A stretch of 64,000 bases of DNA from Gnetum montanum (taxonomy: Eukaryota > Streptophyta > Gnetopsida > Gnetales > Gnetaceae). A program made the translations under genes and the position numbers. The notes below the pieces were generated by a model. The model was not told the origin of the DNA and ran no database searches. It saw nothing but the letters and a program-made list of their open reading frames with translations. The stretch is taken from contig MNCI01026223.1 in NCBI GenBank assembly GCA_015680685.1, forward strand, positions 257,500 to 321,499, read 5' to 3'. Positions 31,701 to 43,390 of the stretch are shown here, piece by piece (the first letter of the stretch is position 1; every line of letters starts with the position of its first letter).

Positions 31701-34354
31701 AATACATAAAACTAAAAAAATTCATCTAAACAAACTTTTCTTTATATTCATCCACATTTTAAGTTACACATTGTAGAAAGTTTTTAGCTAAAATAACAAA
31801 AATACCCAAACGTTCTTCAATGCATCATTTTCTTAATAATTGTTCTCCATATTTATTGGTTCAACTAGCTGGGAAGATATGATTAACAAGTATTTCTTCT
31901 TCAATTACTTTGTTACTTTTGCTTCTCGAAGTTCCTTGTCCATCAATATTTGCAAAATCAGAATAAGATATAAGTATTAGTATTAACATTAAAACATATA
32001 AATAATAAAATATAAATCTATAAATAAATACAAAAATAAAATATAATATAGAAAAATTACTAGTAATTCCTTATCCATGGATCCTTTCAATGCATATGAA
32101 CATTTCTACTATGATGATTCCTCTTTTTTCACCTCCTTCACTTACTTTGATCATTTCCTCTTTTTTAGCCACTTTCTTTTGGTCCTCTTTCTCTACCTTC
32201 CTTACTTCTTTTACAATAACCTTTCAGTCTCTCCCTACTTGGGCTTGAGCTTCAGTCTCTTATCTTGCTCATCTTTCAACCTTTGCCCTTGCTATTACAT
32301 CTTGTTCTACTTATCTTTGACCTTGCAGTGCAACTAGATATGAAACATAGTTAATTTAACATGATAAAATCACATATCAAGATTAAGTATTGAATATAAA
32401 TATTTATTAGCTAATCTTTCAACTAGTTTGACAACTTTAGCTTTCAAAGTTTCTTCTTCAATGTTCTTGACCCTTGATATTCTTATATCATCTAATTTGT
32501 TCCTCTTAGAGATCTATCCATATCCCTATGTTCTAGTAGCATACTCTTTTATTGTTTCTTCTCCTTTATATGTGTTAGCTCAAATGGAGCCTTTGGTGGA
32601 TAGGATAATGTTGTCCTAAATCAAGGACTTTATTACATCTTCCTTCATTAATGGAATAATTTTCAAAGAAATTCCTACCATTGATGGAAATGCCACAATT
32701 AAACTCTCTATATGCTTACATAAAGGAGATGTGAACTCATTCTCACCTAATTATTTATTCTCTTCATGAGCCCCATTAGCTAATAATTCTATAATACATT
32801 TTATTACTCCATAGTAAAAAATACAATTGATTATGTTGCTAATACTTATATAAACTAATTTCACTTTTTTGATTTCTTCCTTGACCTTTGTTTTACTCAG
32901 ACCTATCTAATTCTACATCACATTTCTTAACATTGTATTATAGATCACTATCCACTGTTAAGGAGATGTGGTTCATTTCTATGAAATTCTATCATAAAAT
33001 ATCCTTTCTAAGAATAGATCATAAGTCACTACCAAATCCTTATTCCCAAAAACATGGAGATTGGTGTTTCCTTCTTTATATTGAATTCATTATGTCATTT
33101 TGTTATATTCAACAATTGTCAGCTTGCTTGTCATTGATTATGACATCTTTCTTTAGCAAGCCAAACCAATACCTCAAAGAGTCCTTGTTCCAGTGGAGGA
33201 TGATGTCCTTGTTGTTCACTAAAAACATGAATAATATTTGATTGCTTAAAATAGCATTTCACTATCACAATTACATTATTTTGGAAGAGATTAAGAGAGT
33301 GAAGACTGAATAATGGGATCAATCATGTTTTTATCAAACATCAAGAGGTACTTTCTACCCTCCTCTCCCATCAACCATTTTTGACTATATAAACTATTAT
33401 GACTATTGGTTTTCATTTTCTTGTCAGAATATTTCATCTTAATGTATATAATCTTAGGCATTTTTAATCTTAGTAGTAACAAGGTTATGATTCATAATTA
33501 GACTTTGGTTCTACATGCTTTATTATGAGTAGGAAATTACCTTTATGTTTTAGCATGATTCATGATCCCTTGGATCATTCTACTTCCAAGCCTAGTTTCT
33601 CAAGGTTATGTAGAGAATAAAATAATTTTAATTTCACAAGAGGTAGATACTACCTATGTTGTTTTCCCTAATTGATTCATTTGGATACCTTTGAAATATA
33701 GGAAGCCTCCAATTTTCTATAGGGACTATCTTTCTAATTAATTTTTCTAGGTCCTCAAGATACAAATCTAGCTTATTTTCTTCTTCAAATCTAGTTCAAA
33801 AATTAATGAGTTTTATACCTAACCTTAATAGCTACATGCATTAAATACAATAGTAGATATGATTCGTTATCTTTAACAGTTAAATGGGTACCGTTAGGGC
33901 TATACAAGCTTTAAACCTATTATGTGTTTATCAATAATGTATCATCTACTATAAATATTTTTTAAAGATGATCACTACATATATGATTTGAGACCTTTCA
34001 AAAGATTTTATTAGGCTCATTATCTTCATTAATAATAGTTTTAACATCCTTTTTTCTTGGATCATGCATCTTAACATGCATGAGCTAATCCTTGGGTAGA
34101 TGCCATCCACTATAAGAGATATAGTTTCAAGCTTCATTAAAGTCAAAATTAGCATATGGAAGTGCTTATTGTAAAACTTCAAAAGCTATTTATCTCTTGG
34201 TCTTTTCTAATTTTCCATGGAATACACAAATCAATCATTCATATTTGGTATAGCCTTAACACCTCATGGCTTAGTAATAATTACCTTTATTTGATGAATC
34301 ACCAAGAAATAAATAAAATTGATAACCGATAATTAAGATCTTATTTTATCCTTG
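31700..34354 (-). pseudogene. Unidentified degraded coding-like stretch
   Basis: On the minus strand several consecutive segments have coding-like composition. One is a lysine/glutamate-rich tail (about 32080-32340: KWLKKEEMIKVSEGGEKRG). Another is 33131-33322 (LEQGLFEVLVWLAKERCHNQ). Near 34000 there is a segment with DPRKKDVKTIINEDNEPN. T-rich AG boundaries between segments hint at introns. I recognise no family. It may be a DNA-transposon or captured gene remnant. It stops abruptly at the 5' LTR of E3. Confidence 0.3.
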
Positions 34355-34863
34355 TGTAACCTCTCATCCCTTGTTAAGGGTGGAAAAGATTGTAATAATA
34401 TAATTAACCTTCAAATGAAGGAACACCTTGTTATGAGGAGCTATGATTATTCATGTATCGCTCAGGAATGGGTTTGACCTATGCCATTTAAGGCTGGGTT
34501 TAAAGGTTATGTAAGCATGGAGTTGTGGAGCCTAAAAATGCATGTGATGAGAGCTAAGTGAAATGGAACAAGAAGGGACTGATTACTCCTTTGGCTAGAC
34601 AACCTAACCATGATGGCAGTGCTGAATTGCCTCGAAGGCTTAAGCAGCATGGGAAGACAACCTAGAGGGTGTTATGGTACTTTCTTCCATTAATAAAATT
34701 TGTTCTATTTTTCTTTACTATTTTGTAGTACCAATTATTTATTTAGCAATTAATTCATTTATTAAAGTACTTTATGATAATTCTATCATATTACATATGA
34801 ATACGATGAAAGCGACAAGTTAGGTGATCATGTTTTTACGACATCTGGGAACAAGATGTTACA
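34355..34863 (+). repeat. E3 5' LTR
   Basis: 509 bp from TGTAACCTCTCATCCCTTGT to AAGATGTTACA. Aligns along its length with 44366-44873. Confidence 0.9.
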
Positions 34864-34865
34864 TT

Positions 34866-34876
34866 TGGTATCAGAG
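34866..34876 (+). promoter_or_regulatory. E3 primer-binding site (tRNA-iMet)
   Basis: TGGTATCAGAG, two bases after the LTR end; the standard initiator-methionine tRNA primer site. Confidence 0.9.
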
Positions 34877-36380
34877 TAAATCATGATTCAAGAGCCTAAG
34901 TGAAAGGAAAATATTATTTTATTATAAAACATAAGTACATGACTGCCAAAGTGGAAGAAAAATATTATTATTATTATTTTAATAGAAGTACATCCAAGTA
35001 GAATATAAGTAAGGGAAGAAGTGGCAGAAAGGGAATATAAGAATGAAAAAGATGTGAAATAAAAGGAATAAAAAAACAATGATCATTTGTTTCAATGAAA
35101 ATAGTCAAGGAGATCATAGGCTATCTTCAATTGTGCTTCATGTTCTTCATCAATGAAATCTTCTTGTTGAGCATCATCTTGCATTCTGCTAGCCCATCGC
35201 ATGATTACTTGATGTACTTAGTGGCACTCCTTGGTACAACCATTGATTCTTCCTTTCTTTTAAGTTGGGTCTTCAACATATCTATCTAAATCAATTGAAC
35301 ATCTATGTATTTTTTCCATTCCTTCTCTTTTCTCTACACAAATAAGACTAAAATTATGAGTTATGAACAAAAAAAGAAAAAAAAGGAAAGAGAAAAGAAT
35401 AAGAATTATTACTTGAAACTAATCATTGTTAATTTGAAGAAACTTTTGTAAGTCTTTAGATGGTAAGCTAGGCACGTTGCACTCTCCAATTCTCCTAAGA
35501 GTTTTTGTAGATCTTTGACAACTTCTAGAGCATCCTCAAGAATTGGATGCAAAGATGATGAAACTTTAGCCCATACCAAATCATAGTTTTCCTTGAAGTT
35601 AAATGATTGAGACTCTCGTAAGTGATAAACATTCTCATAAATAGAATAGGATTTGTTATCAAAAATATACTGACCAAGGTGCTAAAGAAGCATGAGTTCT
35701 TCTTCCATAGTTACCACTATCTATCCTATCAAATAAGAAGAACCTAAGATAGAGAACGAAGGAACCACTAGAATAGAATCAAGAGCTGGTGTTGGCATTG
35801 TCTATGGAAACATACCTCTTACAAGTGTCATAGAAAAAGAAGGCATGATCGGTGATCTAGATGGAGGAATGAGAGTTTGTTTAGAAGTGGCACCTACATC
35901 ATATCTATCCATCTCTCAAATAAAGTACCACTACTCCATAGACATTTGCAACACAAAAAGATTAACATCATACAAGGTACAAGAAAGAAAAAAGAGAAGT
36001 ATTCAAACCTTCAAATAATTAAAACTTACCTTTGGTTCTTTTTGTTTATCTTGTCTTGTACTTTGTTGTTGGTCTTGTGGTTGGGTTTCTTGTTGGGTTT
36101 TTTGTACAACTACCAGGCCACTAGAACCTTGCCTAATACATTACCTTTGCAAAGAAGCAGAAGAAGAAGAATTTATTAGGAAAGTAAATATGACATTAAA
36201 CAAGTTATTATATATTATATATATATACCTTTGGAGTAGTAAGTGTGATTTGTTCTCGTGATTGAACTCTTCCAAAGGTGGAAGCCCCTTGAATAGATGA
36301 AGTACCTTCAACCTATGTAGTTTGAGCACCTTCTTTTGAAATTTGTGCATCTTGGATTGATTCATTTTTCATCTTAGATT
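34877..36380. other. E3 leader or inserted DNA, unidentified
   Basis: AT-rich. No element-coded domain. Longer than a normal chromovirus leader, so part is probably inserted. A (TA)n run lies at 36210-36230. Confidence 0.4.
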
Positions 36381-36381
36381 N

Positions 36382-36450
36382 TGATATCGCATACACGATA
36401 TCGCAGGAGAAGACGCGATATCGCAGCCTAGTGCAAGTCGCGTCTCATCA
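36382..36450 (-). repeat. D-family LTR fragment (start of LTR)
   Basis: Reverse complement of the D LTR start, ending CGTCTCATCA at 36450. Includes GATATCGC palindromic blocks. Truncated at the N at 36381. Confidence 0.8.
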
Positions 36451-36682
36451 ATGACCAATCATAAACTCAGCCAGTTATGTCACCATGAATTATATCGATG
36501 GAAAAAGTAGTAGCATAAGATTGGTATTGATGCCACAAAACCTTACTATGGATGAATTAACATAATTCAAAGTGAATTNGATCAAGGGCACACAACATAT
36601 GGTATATGATTTATTGGGATTTTGTTTGGTAGAAACAACTCCACTTATGGCATTATACAAATCAGAAAAACAAGACAATGAC
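36451..36682. other. 231-bp segment between two D LTR ends
   Basis: Contains an N at 36579. No PBS-like or PPT-like sequence at its edges, so it is probably not the internal region of a small retrotransposon. Confidence 0.4.
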
Positions 36683-36780
36683 TGATGAGTGGCGAGGTAC
36701 CCCTACACTCCACCATACGAATACGAGCGTACACGCGTGATCCGGTCGAACTCCACAGACTAAATGCCTTAACGCCACAA
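36683..36780 (-). repeat. D-family LTR fragment (end of LTR)
   Basis: TGATGAGTGGCGAGGTACCC onward matches the reverse complement of 44120-44217. Truncated at the N at 36781. Confidence 0.85.
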
Positions 36781-36781
36781 N

Positions 36782-37942
36782 TATTATTATAAAGATTATA
36801 CCATTGAAAGATTACACCTTGAAAAGAGGGAAGATCAAAAACTCAGATAATTAGGAAGTGATAAGGAACTGAAACCCCTATTTTCCAAGTAAATCATGCA
36901 TAATATTGGAAGTAGTAACTACACTATTTTGATGAAAAATAATGGACACTGATTTAGAGCTACTTGGAACTTAAGAAGGAGCCTGGGTGGGACACTTTAG
37001 GGCCATGATGAGGATGTTGAAAGAAAAAAAATTGTTTGTGTTGATTGCAAAAATGTTCAAGCTTCTTTGTTGATGGAATTCTTCAATCTTCCATTGATAC
37101 TAAGCTATGATGGGCAAAGTGTTTCTTTTTCTCATATTTATAAGAGAATAACAAGAATTTGGGTAGGAGTAAACAAGATGTATCAACTTAAGTTAATTAA
37201 TAACTAAATAAAGCTAATGCTCACTTTTTTTGATTTTCTAATTTTTAGGTTCACCAAAACAATGAAGTATTCTACTCAATGAGTAGTGCTCTTCGAGATG
37301 ATTCCAATGTTACCAATTTCGTCAAACTCTGACTTACACCTTGGGAGATACGACATTTCTTAGGTTACATGCAGCTTAAAAATTTAAAAAGTGTTTTCTT
37401 ATTAATTTTAAATTGAATTTTAAAATTTTTTTTTATTAAAAAAAGGTAGGTGGGAGGTCTCAAGTTTTATTTTTAGCCCCAAATTTTTTAAACTTTAATT
37501 AAAAAAAATCTTGGCAGGGCTGCAACCAACCTTGTTGTCAACCCACGACTAGTGATGCCGCTAGCCATGGATGGTAACAGTAAAGGGGTTGGCCCCAAGG
37601 GCTCACCTAAAGGCTAGCCAAGGATGTCAAACACTACACATTGCCTATTGGGCTCTATTGTGTCGTTGATCCATAACCATCATCGCCCACACCTGTGCCT
37701 GCGCTTACTGCTTACTCCTTCTAATCTACAACCATTGCTACCTATGCTTGCTACTCATGCCCAACGATCTATAGTTACCATTGCCCATGCTTGTGCCTTT
37801 GCCTATCACCCATGCCTAATGATTCATATCCACCATTACCTGTACCTAAGTCTATCATTGTTCTCCTGCATGCTTACTGCTACTCTCTCACATTCTACCT
37901 ACTACTACCCTGCCATGCTCTTTGCCTACTAACGATGCCACG
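36782..37942. other. Unidentified sequence, partly C-rich
   Basis: From about 37500 composition changes to C-rich pyrimidine stretches such as 'ctactactaccctgcc'. Open stretches on the plus strand (37624-37932) show no recognisable protein. Probably low-complexity repeat related to the minisatellite that follows. Confidence 0.4.
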
Positions 37943-38281
37943 AATCATAGGCACCCTTGGTGTTGATGATGTTGACAATCACATGCATCCTTGGTGTTGA
38001 TGATGTCATCAATTATAAGCACCCTTGGTGCTGACTTTGTTTTTGATCATAGGCACCCTTGACACTGATGATGTTGTTAATCACAGGCATCCTTGGTGTT
38101 GACAACACTGCCAATCATAGGCATCCTTGGCATCAACGGTGCCATGAATCACAAGCATCCCTATAACCAATAATGTCATTGATCATAGGCATCCATGTAG
38201 CCAATGACATCACCAATTATAGGCACCCCTTGGCCTCCAACACTACTGATCATAGGCACCCTCTAGCATTGTCCAGTGCCA
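37943..38281 (+). repeat. 34-bp minisatellite, ~10 units
   Basis: Units start at 37943, 37977, 38011, 38045, 38079, 38113, 38147, 38181, 38215 and 38248. The period is 34 bp except for the last step. Each unit reads like AATCATAGGCACCCTTGGTG plus a variable 14-bp tail. Units differ by substitutions but hardly by length. Confidence 0.9.
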
Positions 38282-38320
38282 CGTTGTGCAAGCCCTAGAT
38301 AGACTGTGCATGCCTAGTAA

Positions 38321-38433
38321 TGGGTCATGTGGTCCCTAAAAAGGACCTAGCAAAGGGTTGTGTGGGCTTGATGGTGGGTTGTGTAGGCCTAGTGGAGGGC
38401 CATGTGGAGCTTAAAATGGGTTGCGCAAGCCTC
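38321..38433 (+). repeat. ~21-bp degenerate tandem repeats
   Basis: Copies such as GGGTTGTGTAGGCCTAGTGG, GGGCCATGTGGAGCTTAAAA and GGGTTGTGTGGGCTTGATGG lie end to end. Confidence 0.6.
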
Positions 38434-38937
38434 ATTGCATTCTTTAAAAAAAACTTTTTCTTCCCCCTTTGTAGGCCATGACAATTAGTGGCAGGAAATG
38501 CTGCATTGTCACATCACTGACCATGTACTTAGCTTGGCCATTGACATCACAAGCAGCCTCCTTGGACTCTACTACTAGCACACCACTACAATTGTTACCA
38601 CTGTTGTTCTTGCTACTGTGTAACATAAAAATTCTCTATCAGCAAATGGAAAATTTGAAATTCTAGCAACTAATGAAAATTTCAAAATGCTCATTAGTTG
38701 ACAAAAAATTTAAAATTCATGTCATTATTTAATCCATTATTTAAATTTAAAATTAGATTTTTAATTCATTATTTAATGTCCTAAAACAATTAGGATTCAA
38801 TGATTGAGAAGAAATCCATTATAATCGATTAACTATTTTAAAACCCATAAAAAGGGCCATATAGGCCAAGGATTACTAACATACCTAATTTTTTCAACTT
38901 ACTAATGTCTAGAACTAGAAGAATAAATTGAAGAGAA

Positions 38938-40130
38938 ATGGAGCCCTAAGTTAATGACCAGATGAATACCCTTGAAGATCAAATCAATGAGATTAGGTGT
39001 ATTCAAGAAGAGCTTCATCAGTCAAATAAAGGATTCAAGACAGAGATGAAAAATATGTCTAAGGAAATTAGGAAATTGTCCCAGAGTTTAGAGGATAAAT
39101 GGTTAGATGTGCAAGGAAAGATGGATTCCCTTATAGACTCCATCAAGTAATTAATTGATCATCTCACTCAACCTTCAAATCATACCCACATTCCACCTAG
39201 GGTTCAACATCAAGATCAAGATCAACTTTTTCCTAGATATCCATATTGAAATCAACCCTTACCTATTGGTCACCAGGATATTAAAATCCCTCTTTTACTC
39301 CATAGAGTAGAAATCAAAGGTGAGGGATACGAGAATTAGCATAATGCACCTAGAGAATCGCTAACACAAGTCCATGCCAAGAAAGTAAAATTAGATCATT
39401 ATGATGAAGCCCCTAGATCTAGTATCAAGGTAAAGAATTGGCTTAATATAATGAAAAATTACTTTGATATGTTGAATTTGTCAAGGCAGGAATTTTTAGA
39501 AGTTATCTCCTTGTATTTAAGAGGACTTGTGACAACATGGTGAAATGGATTGAGATCTCATGGTTTAATTACAAAATGGCTTAGTTTTTATTGAGATTTT
39601 GAAGAAAAAATTTGTACTCAATTATTTTCTCAAAGAGCACAAAATGAGATTTGATTTCTTAAGATTGGGAAGGCAATCCATGAAAGATTACTCCAAGGAA
39701 TTCTGTAATCTCTCTTAGTATGTTAGCCACTAGGATGAGGGAGAGTTAGCTTCCAAGTTCATTGGTGGACTACATGCTCAACTATTTTCATAGACTTGAG
39801 CACATAATCCTCAAACAATGGATGAAGCATACAAAATTACTAAGGATTATGAAGCATCAAATCAAGTATGAACTATCCTTCAAAAAGCAACCCTTCAACA
39901 AACTACCATTTGACAAGCAACAGTAGAAGAAGCATAGATTAAAAGAGCTAGATCAGGATTGGGATGTTTTGTTTGTGGTGAAGATCATTTAAAATGAAAT
40001 TGTCCAAAATCACAGGCAAGGTACAAAAGACTAATCAAACCAACAATCAAAAGCGCAATCCAAACATGAAGGAAAGATCCCAACCACCAGCATAGTTGTG
40101 AAGAAGATATCTGCATCCACTAAATCAGGT
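38938..40130 (+). pseudogene. E3 gag (degenerate)
   Basis: Starts near an ATG at 38939/38962 with a coiled-coil-like N-terminus (MNTLEDQINEIRCIQEELHQ). The capsid core follows (DHYDEAPRSSIKVKNWLNIM, then YFDMLNLSRQEFLEVISLYL), then degraded sequence, then a CCHC zinc knuckle GCFVCGEDHLK*NC at about 39961-40000, in which a stop stands at the usual Trp/Lys position. Multiple frameshifts after about 39600. It packages element RNA in an active relative. Confidence 0.8.
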
Positions 40131-40540
40131 GTGTGTAAATTTCAATTTGCTTTACTAATTTTTAAAGGATCAATTAAAGGTAAAAAAATTTAATTTTTGA
40201 TTGATAGTGGTGCTAGTGATAACTTTATTTCTCCAAAGTTAATTATTTTATTGAAATTAAGTTTAGCTTCCAAGAAAATTATTAGGATAGAACTTGCAAA
40301 TGGAATGATAGTAAGCAAGCATACGAGGTATGGTGAAAACACATTTACTTCACAAGACATTTCTTTTGTCAATGAATTTTTTGAATTTGAACTAGGTGAT
40401 GTCGATGAAATTTTAGAAATGTCTTTCTTACACAAATTTGATATTACTACCCACTTTGGAACTCATATTTTAAAAGTCCCAACCACTAAGAGAGGTAGGA
40501 ATAGCAAAGCAAATTCATACGATAGCCATTAAGTAATTCA
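40131..40540 (+). pseudogene. E3 protease
   Basis: An open stretch with the retropepsin active site LIDSGASDNFISPKL (DSGA at about 40203-40214) and a typical ILEMSFLHKFDITTH strand region. The catalytic Asp is kept. One stop just upstream (KF*FLIDSG). Confidence 0.85.
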
Positions 40541-40689
40541 AAAGATTAGTAAAAAAGGAAGCTATGATGTTGGTTTTCAAAGTAACTCAATCTCATAAAT
40601 CTTCAAGTATTATGATTCCAAAAGAACTTGAGGAATATAAAGACTCAGTATTTTATGAAACTAGAGAACTACCTCCAAAAATAACTGTT

Positions 40690-41345
40690 GAGCATGCTAT
40701 TAATATTTTTCTCAATACATAACCTATTTCAAAAGCCCTGTATAGATTTTCCACTTCTAAATTAAGAGAATTGAAAGTACAATTAGATCAACTATTGGAA
40801 GATGAAAAAATTTGACCTAGCATATCACCTTAGATGCACCAATCTTATTTGTTAAAAAGAAAGATGGTACATTAAGATTATGTATCAATTATAGGACATT
40901 GAATAAATTCACGATTAAAAATACGTATCCTTAACCTAGGATCGATGATTTATTTGATCAACTTATTAGTGCATGTTATTTTTTAAAGATTGATTTAAAA
41001 TTAGGTTATCACCAAATAAGGATTAAGGAGAAAGATATTGAGAAAATTGCTTTTAGAACTAGGTATGGATTATACAAATTTGTTGTGATGCCATTTGGAT
41101 TAGCTAATGCACTTGTAACATTCATGGCATTAATGAATAATATTTTTTATGAATTTCTTAATTAGTTTGTTATAGTATTTATTGATGATATACTTGTTTA
41201 TTCTAAGTCAAGAGAAGAACATGTTATACATTTGAAAATTACAATGGAAATTCTTAAAGGGCATCAATTGAAAGCTAAATTGAGTAAATTGAACTCTTTA
41301 AGAAGAAGTTTCATACTTGAGCCATATAGTTTCTAAGAAAGGATT
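40690..41345 (+). pseudogene. E3 reverse transcriptase
   Basis: Blocks in order are [69 protein letters not shown] and FVIVFIDDILVYSKSREEH. Both catalytic sites (KIDLKLGYH and FIDD) are intact. Stops at Q/W positions and a frameshift near 40840 and 41290. Confidence 0.92.
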
Positions 41346-41960
41346 ACAAGTAGACCTAGCAAAGGTTAGTGCAATTCAAGATTGGCCTAAATTAAAAGAT
41401 GCTATAGCAGTTCGTAGTTTTCTAGGCTTAGTAGGTTTTTACCAACATTTCATTAAAGATTAATATACTTTAGTAGCCCCCTTAACTAACCTTTTCTAGG
41501 AAATGCCTGTATTCAAGTTTGATGAAAAATGCAGAGAATATTTCCTCAGATTAAAGATGCTATTTAAAAAAACACCTATTTTAAGAATTTTGGATGAAGA
41601 ATTAGCATTTGAAGTATCCACAAATGCCTTTGGAATAGGAATTGGTGTAGTTCTTTCACAGGAAGACAAAGTGGTATGTTCTAAATCTTGTAAATTATAA
41701 GGAGTTGAGGTAAATCACTCAATCCATGATTTAGAATTACTAGCAATTGTTCATGCTTTGAAAGTTTGGAGACATCATCTTTGTGAAAAAAGGTTTGTAT
41801 TAGAAACATATCATAAAAGTTTAGAAAATTTATAGAGATAACCTATTTTGAATACTCATCAATGGTGATGAATAGAATTATTGGCTGAATATGATTATGA
41901 AATCAAATATATCATCGGTAAGAAAAATGTAATAGTAGATGCCCTTAGTTGAATATGTAA
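41346..41960 (+). pseudogene. E3 RNase H and tether
   Basis: Tether VRSFLGLVGFYQHFIKD, then RNase H with EVSTNAFGIGIGVVLSQEDK, NHSIHDLELLAIVHALKVWR and YDYEIKYIIGKKNVIVDALS. The first catalytic Asp position reads VSTNA (usually TDA), so one active-site residue is lost. Stops at 41698 and others. Confidence 0.88.
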
Positions 41961-42049
41961 CTTAATGATAGGTGTGGTAATGACCCCTATGGAAGAAGAA
42001 ATTAAGGAAAAAATAAAATAAAATCCTTATTTTAGGAAGATTTAGCCCA

Positions 42050-42972
42050 ATATTTCCTCTAAGCCTTGATATCAAGTTGCTTATAATGGTTTATTGATGA
42101 AAGGACAAAGAGTGTGCATACCAAAAGGAAATTGGAGATTAAGGTTGTTGTGTGAAGCACATGAAGTACCATATGCAGGATACCTAGGTCATATTAAGAC
42201 TTATATGATGATATGCAAATCTTATTTCTAGCTTGGAATGAAGAATGATGTATCCTCGTACATTAAAAATTATCCAACATTCCAAAGAATAAAAGATGAA
42301 CAAAAGAAGCCTAGTGGGTTACTGCCACCTTTGGAGGTTCCAACCTAGAAATTGGAAGAAGTTACCATGGATTTCATTGTGGGATTGCCAATAACCAAAA
42401 AGGGAAATGATTTGATTTTGGTAGATTGTTTATCAAAGATGGTACATATGATAGCTTTGAAATCTACAAACATAGCAAAAGAAGTATCTCAAAAATTCAT
42501 ACGAGAAGTATTTCAATTGCATGGTTGTCCAAAATCTATCACTTTAGACCCATATCCAAATTTCATATCCAAATTTTGGCAAAATTTCTTTAGAGAGCTT
42601 AGAAACTAGTTATCACCCAGTGACCAATGGACAAACTAAATGTGTAAATAGAATATTATAAGATATTCTATGAAGCTATGTTGGTAGTAGACCAAAAATG
42701 TGGGAGAATTACTTGCACTTGGTAGAATTTTCCTATAAAAACAATTATCAAGGTTCCATACATCAAACACCCTTCAAAGTAGTATATAGATGGAACTGTT
42801 ATATACCACTAACCTAGGTAGATCCAACCTTAAAAATAGAATGGAAGGAAAAAGAAATGAAAATAATGAAAAACATTATCATGAGAGTTAAAAAAAATTG
42901 ACAAGCTACCTAAGATAAATATAAGGGATATGTAGATCAACATCGACTTAAGAAAGAATTCCAAGTGGAAGA
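42050..42972 (+). pseudogene. E3 integrase
   Basis: Zinc module with the His pair (CEAHEVPYAGYLGHIKT), but both usual Cys replaced (NYPTFQRIK). Core TMDFIVGLPITKKGNDLILV (first Asp kept), ITLDPYPNF (second Asp kept) and GQTKCVNR, with Lys where the catalytic Glu should be. Stops at about 42348 and 42607. The C-terminal part is disrupted by an N-bounded fold-back duplication at 42974-43042. Confidence 0.9.
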
Positions 42973-42973
42973 N

Positions 42974-43042
42974 ACATATCCCTTATATTTATCTTAGGTA
43001 GCTTGTCAATTTTTTTTAACTCTCATGATAATGTTTTTCATT
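42974..43042. repeat. 69-bp exact inverted duplicate of 42865-42933, bounded by Ns
   Basis: Every base is the reverse complement of 42865-42933, and single Ns stand at 42973 and 43043. Most likely a fold-back assembly or gap-filling artefact. Confidence 0.9.
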
Positions 43043-43043
43043 N

Positions 43044-43385
43044 GGACCTTTTGAAATTTTTGAAAGAATTGGTGAAGTGGCATATCAGTTAAATCTTCTA
43101 ACAACCTTAAGAATTCACCATGCTTTCCATGTAAGTTTGGTAAAGAATGATGTATCATATGTGCTAGATTAGAATACTTTACCACTACAATCCAATGCCA
43201 ACTTTGAAGTTAAACCCATTATAATTAAGAACCAATAAACCAAGAAGTTACGAAATAAAACTATCAGTGAAGTACTTATTCAATGGTCAAATTATGATCA
43301 GTAGACTTGAGAAAATAGGGAGTTTATTCTTAATACTTCAAAATTTTTGATCATCATGATATTGAATGATGAATTGTATTTATTA
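43044..43385 (+). pseudogene. E3 integrase C-terminus with chromodomain-like end
   Basis: GPFEIFERIGEVAYQLNL is the conserved GPF/Y module. HHAFHVSLVKNDVSYVLD and KKLRNKTISEVLIQWSNYD with WENREF-like sequence follow. This is the chromodomain-type tail that places E3 among chromoviruses. Stops at Q/W positions. Truncated by the solo D LTR at 43391. Confidence 0.75.
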
Positions 43386-43390
43386 TTGAT
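43386..43390 (+). repeat. Target-site duplication, left (D solo LTR)
   Basis: TTGAT, identical to 44218-44222. Confidence 0.9.

Noticed and set aside
36382-36780. A tiny TRIM-like retrotransposon with 231-bp interior
   Set aside because: No PBS or PPT at the inner edges and Ns truncate both LTR pieces; two separate or collapsed D insertions are more likely.
37624-37932. Plus-strand open frame rich in His, Leu and Thr
   Set aside because: Pyrimidine-rich low-complexity sequence next to the 34-bp minisatellite, no domain.
37943-38281. CRISPR-like array
   Set aside because: Units are contiguous 34-mers without unique spacers, in plant DNA; it is a minisatellite.
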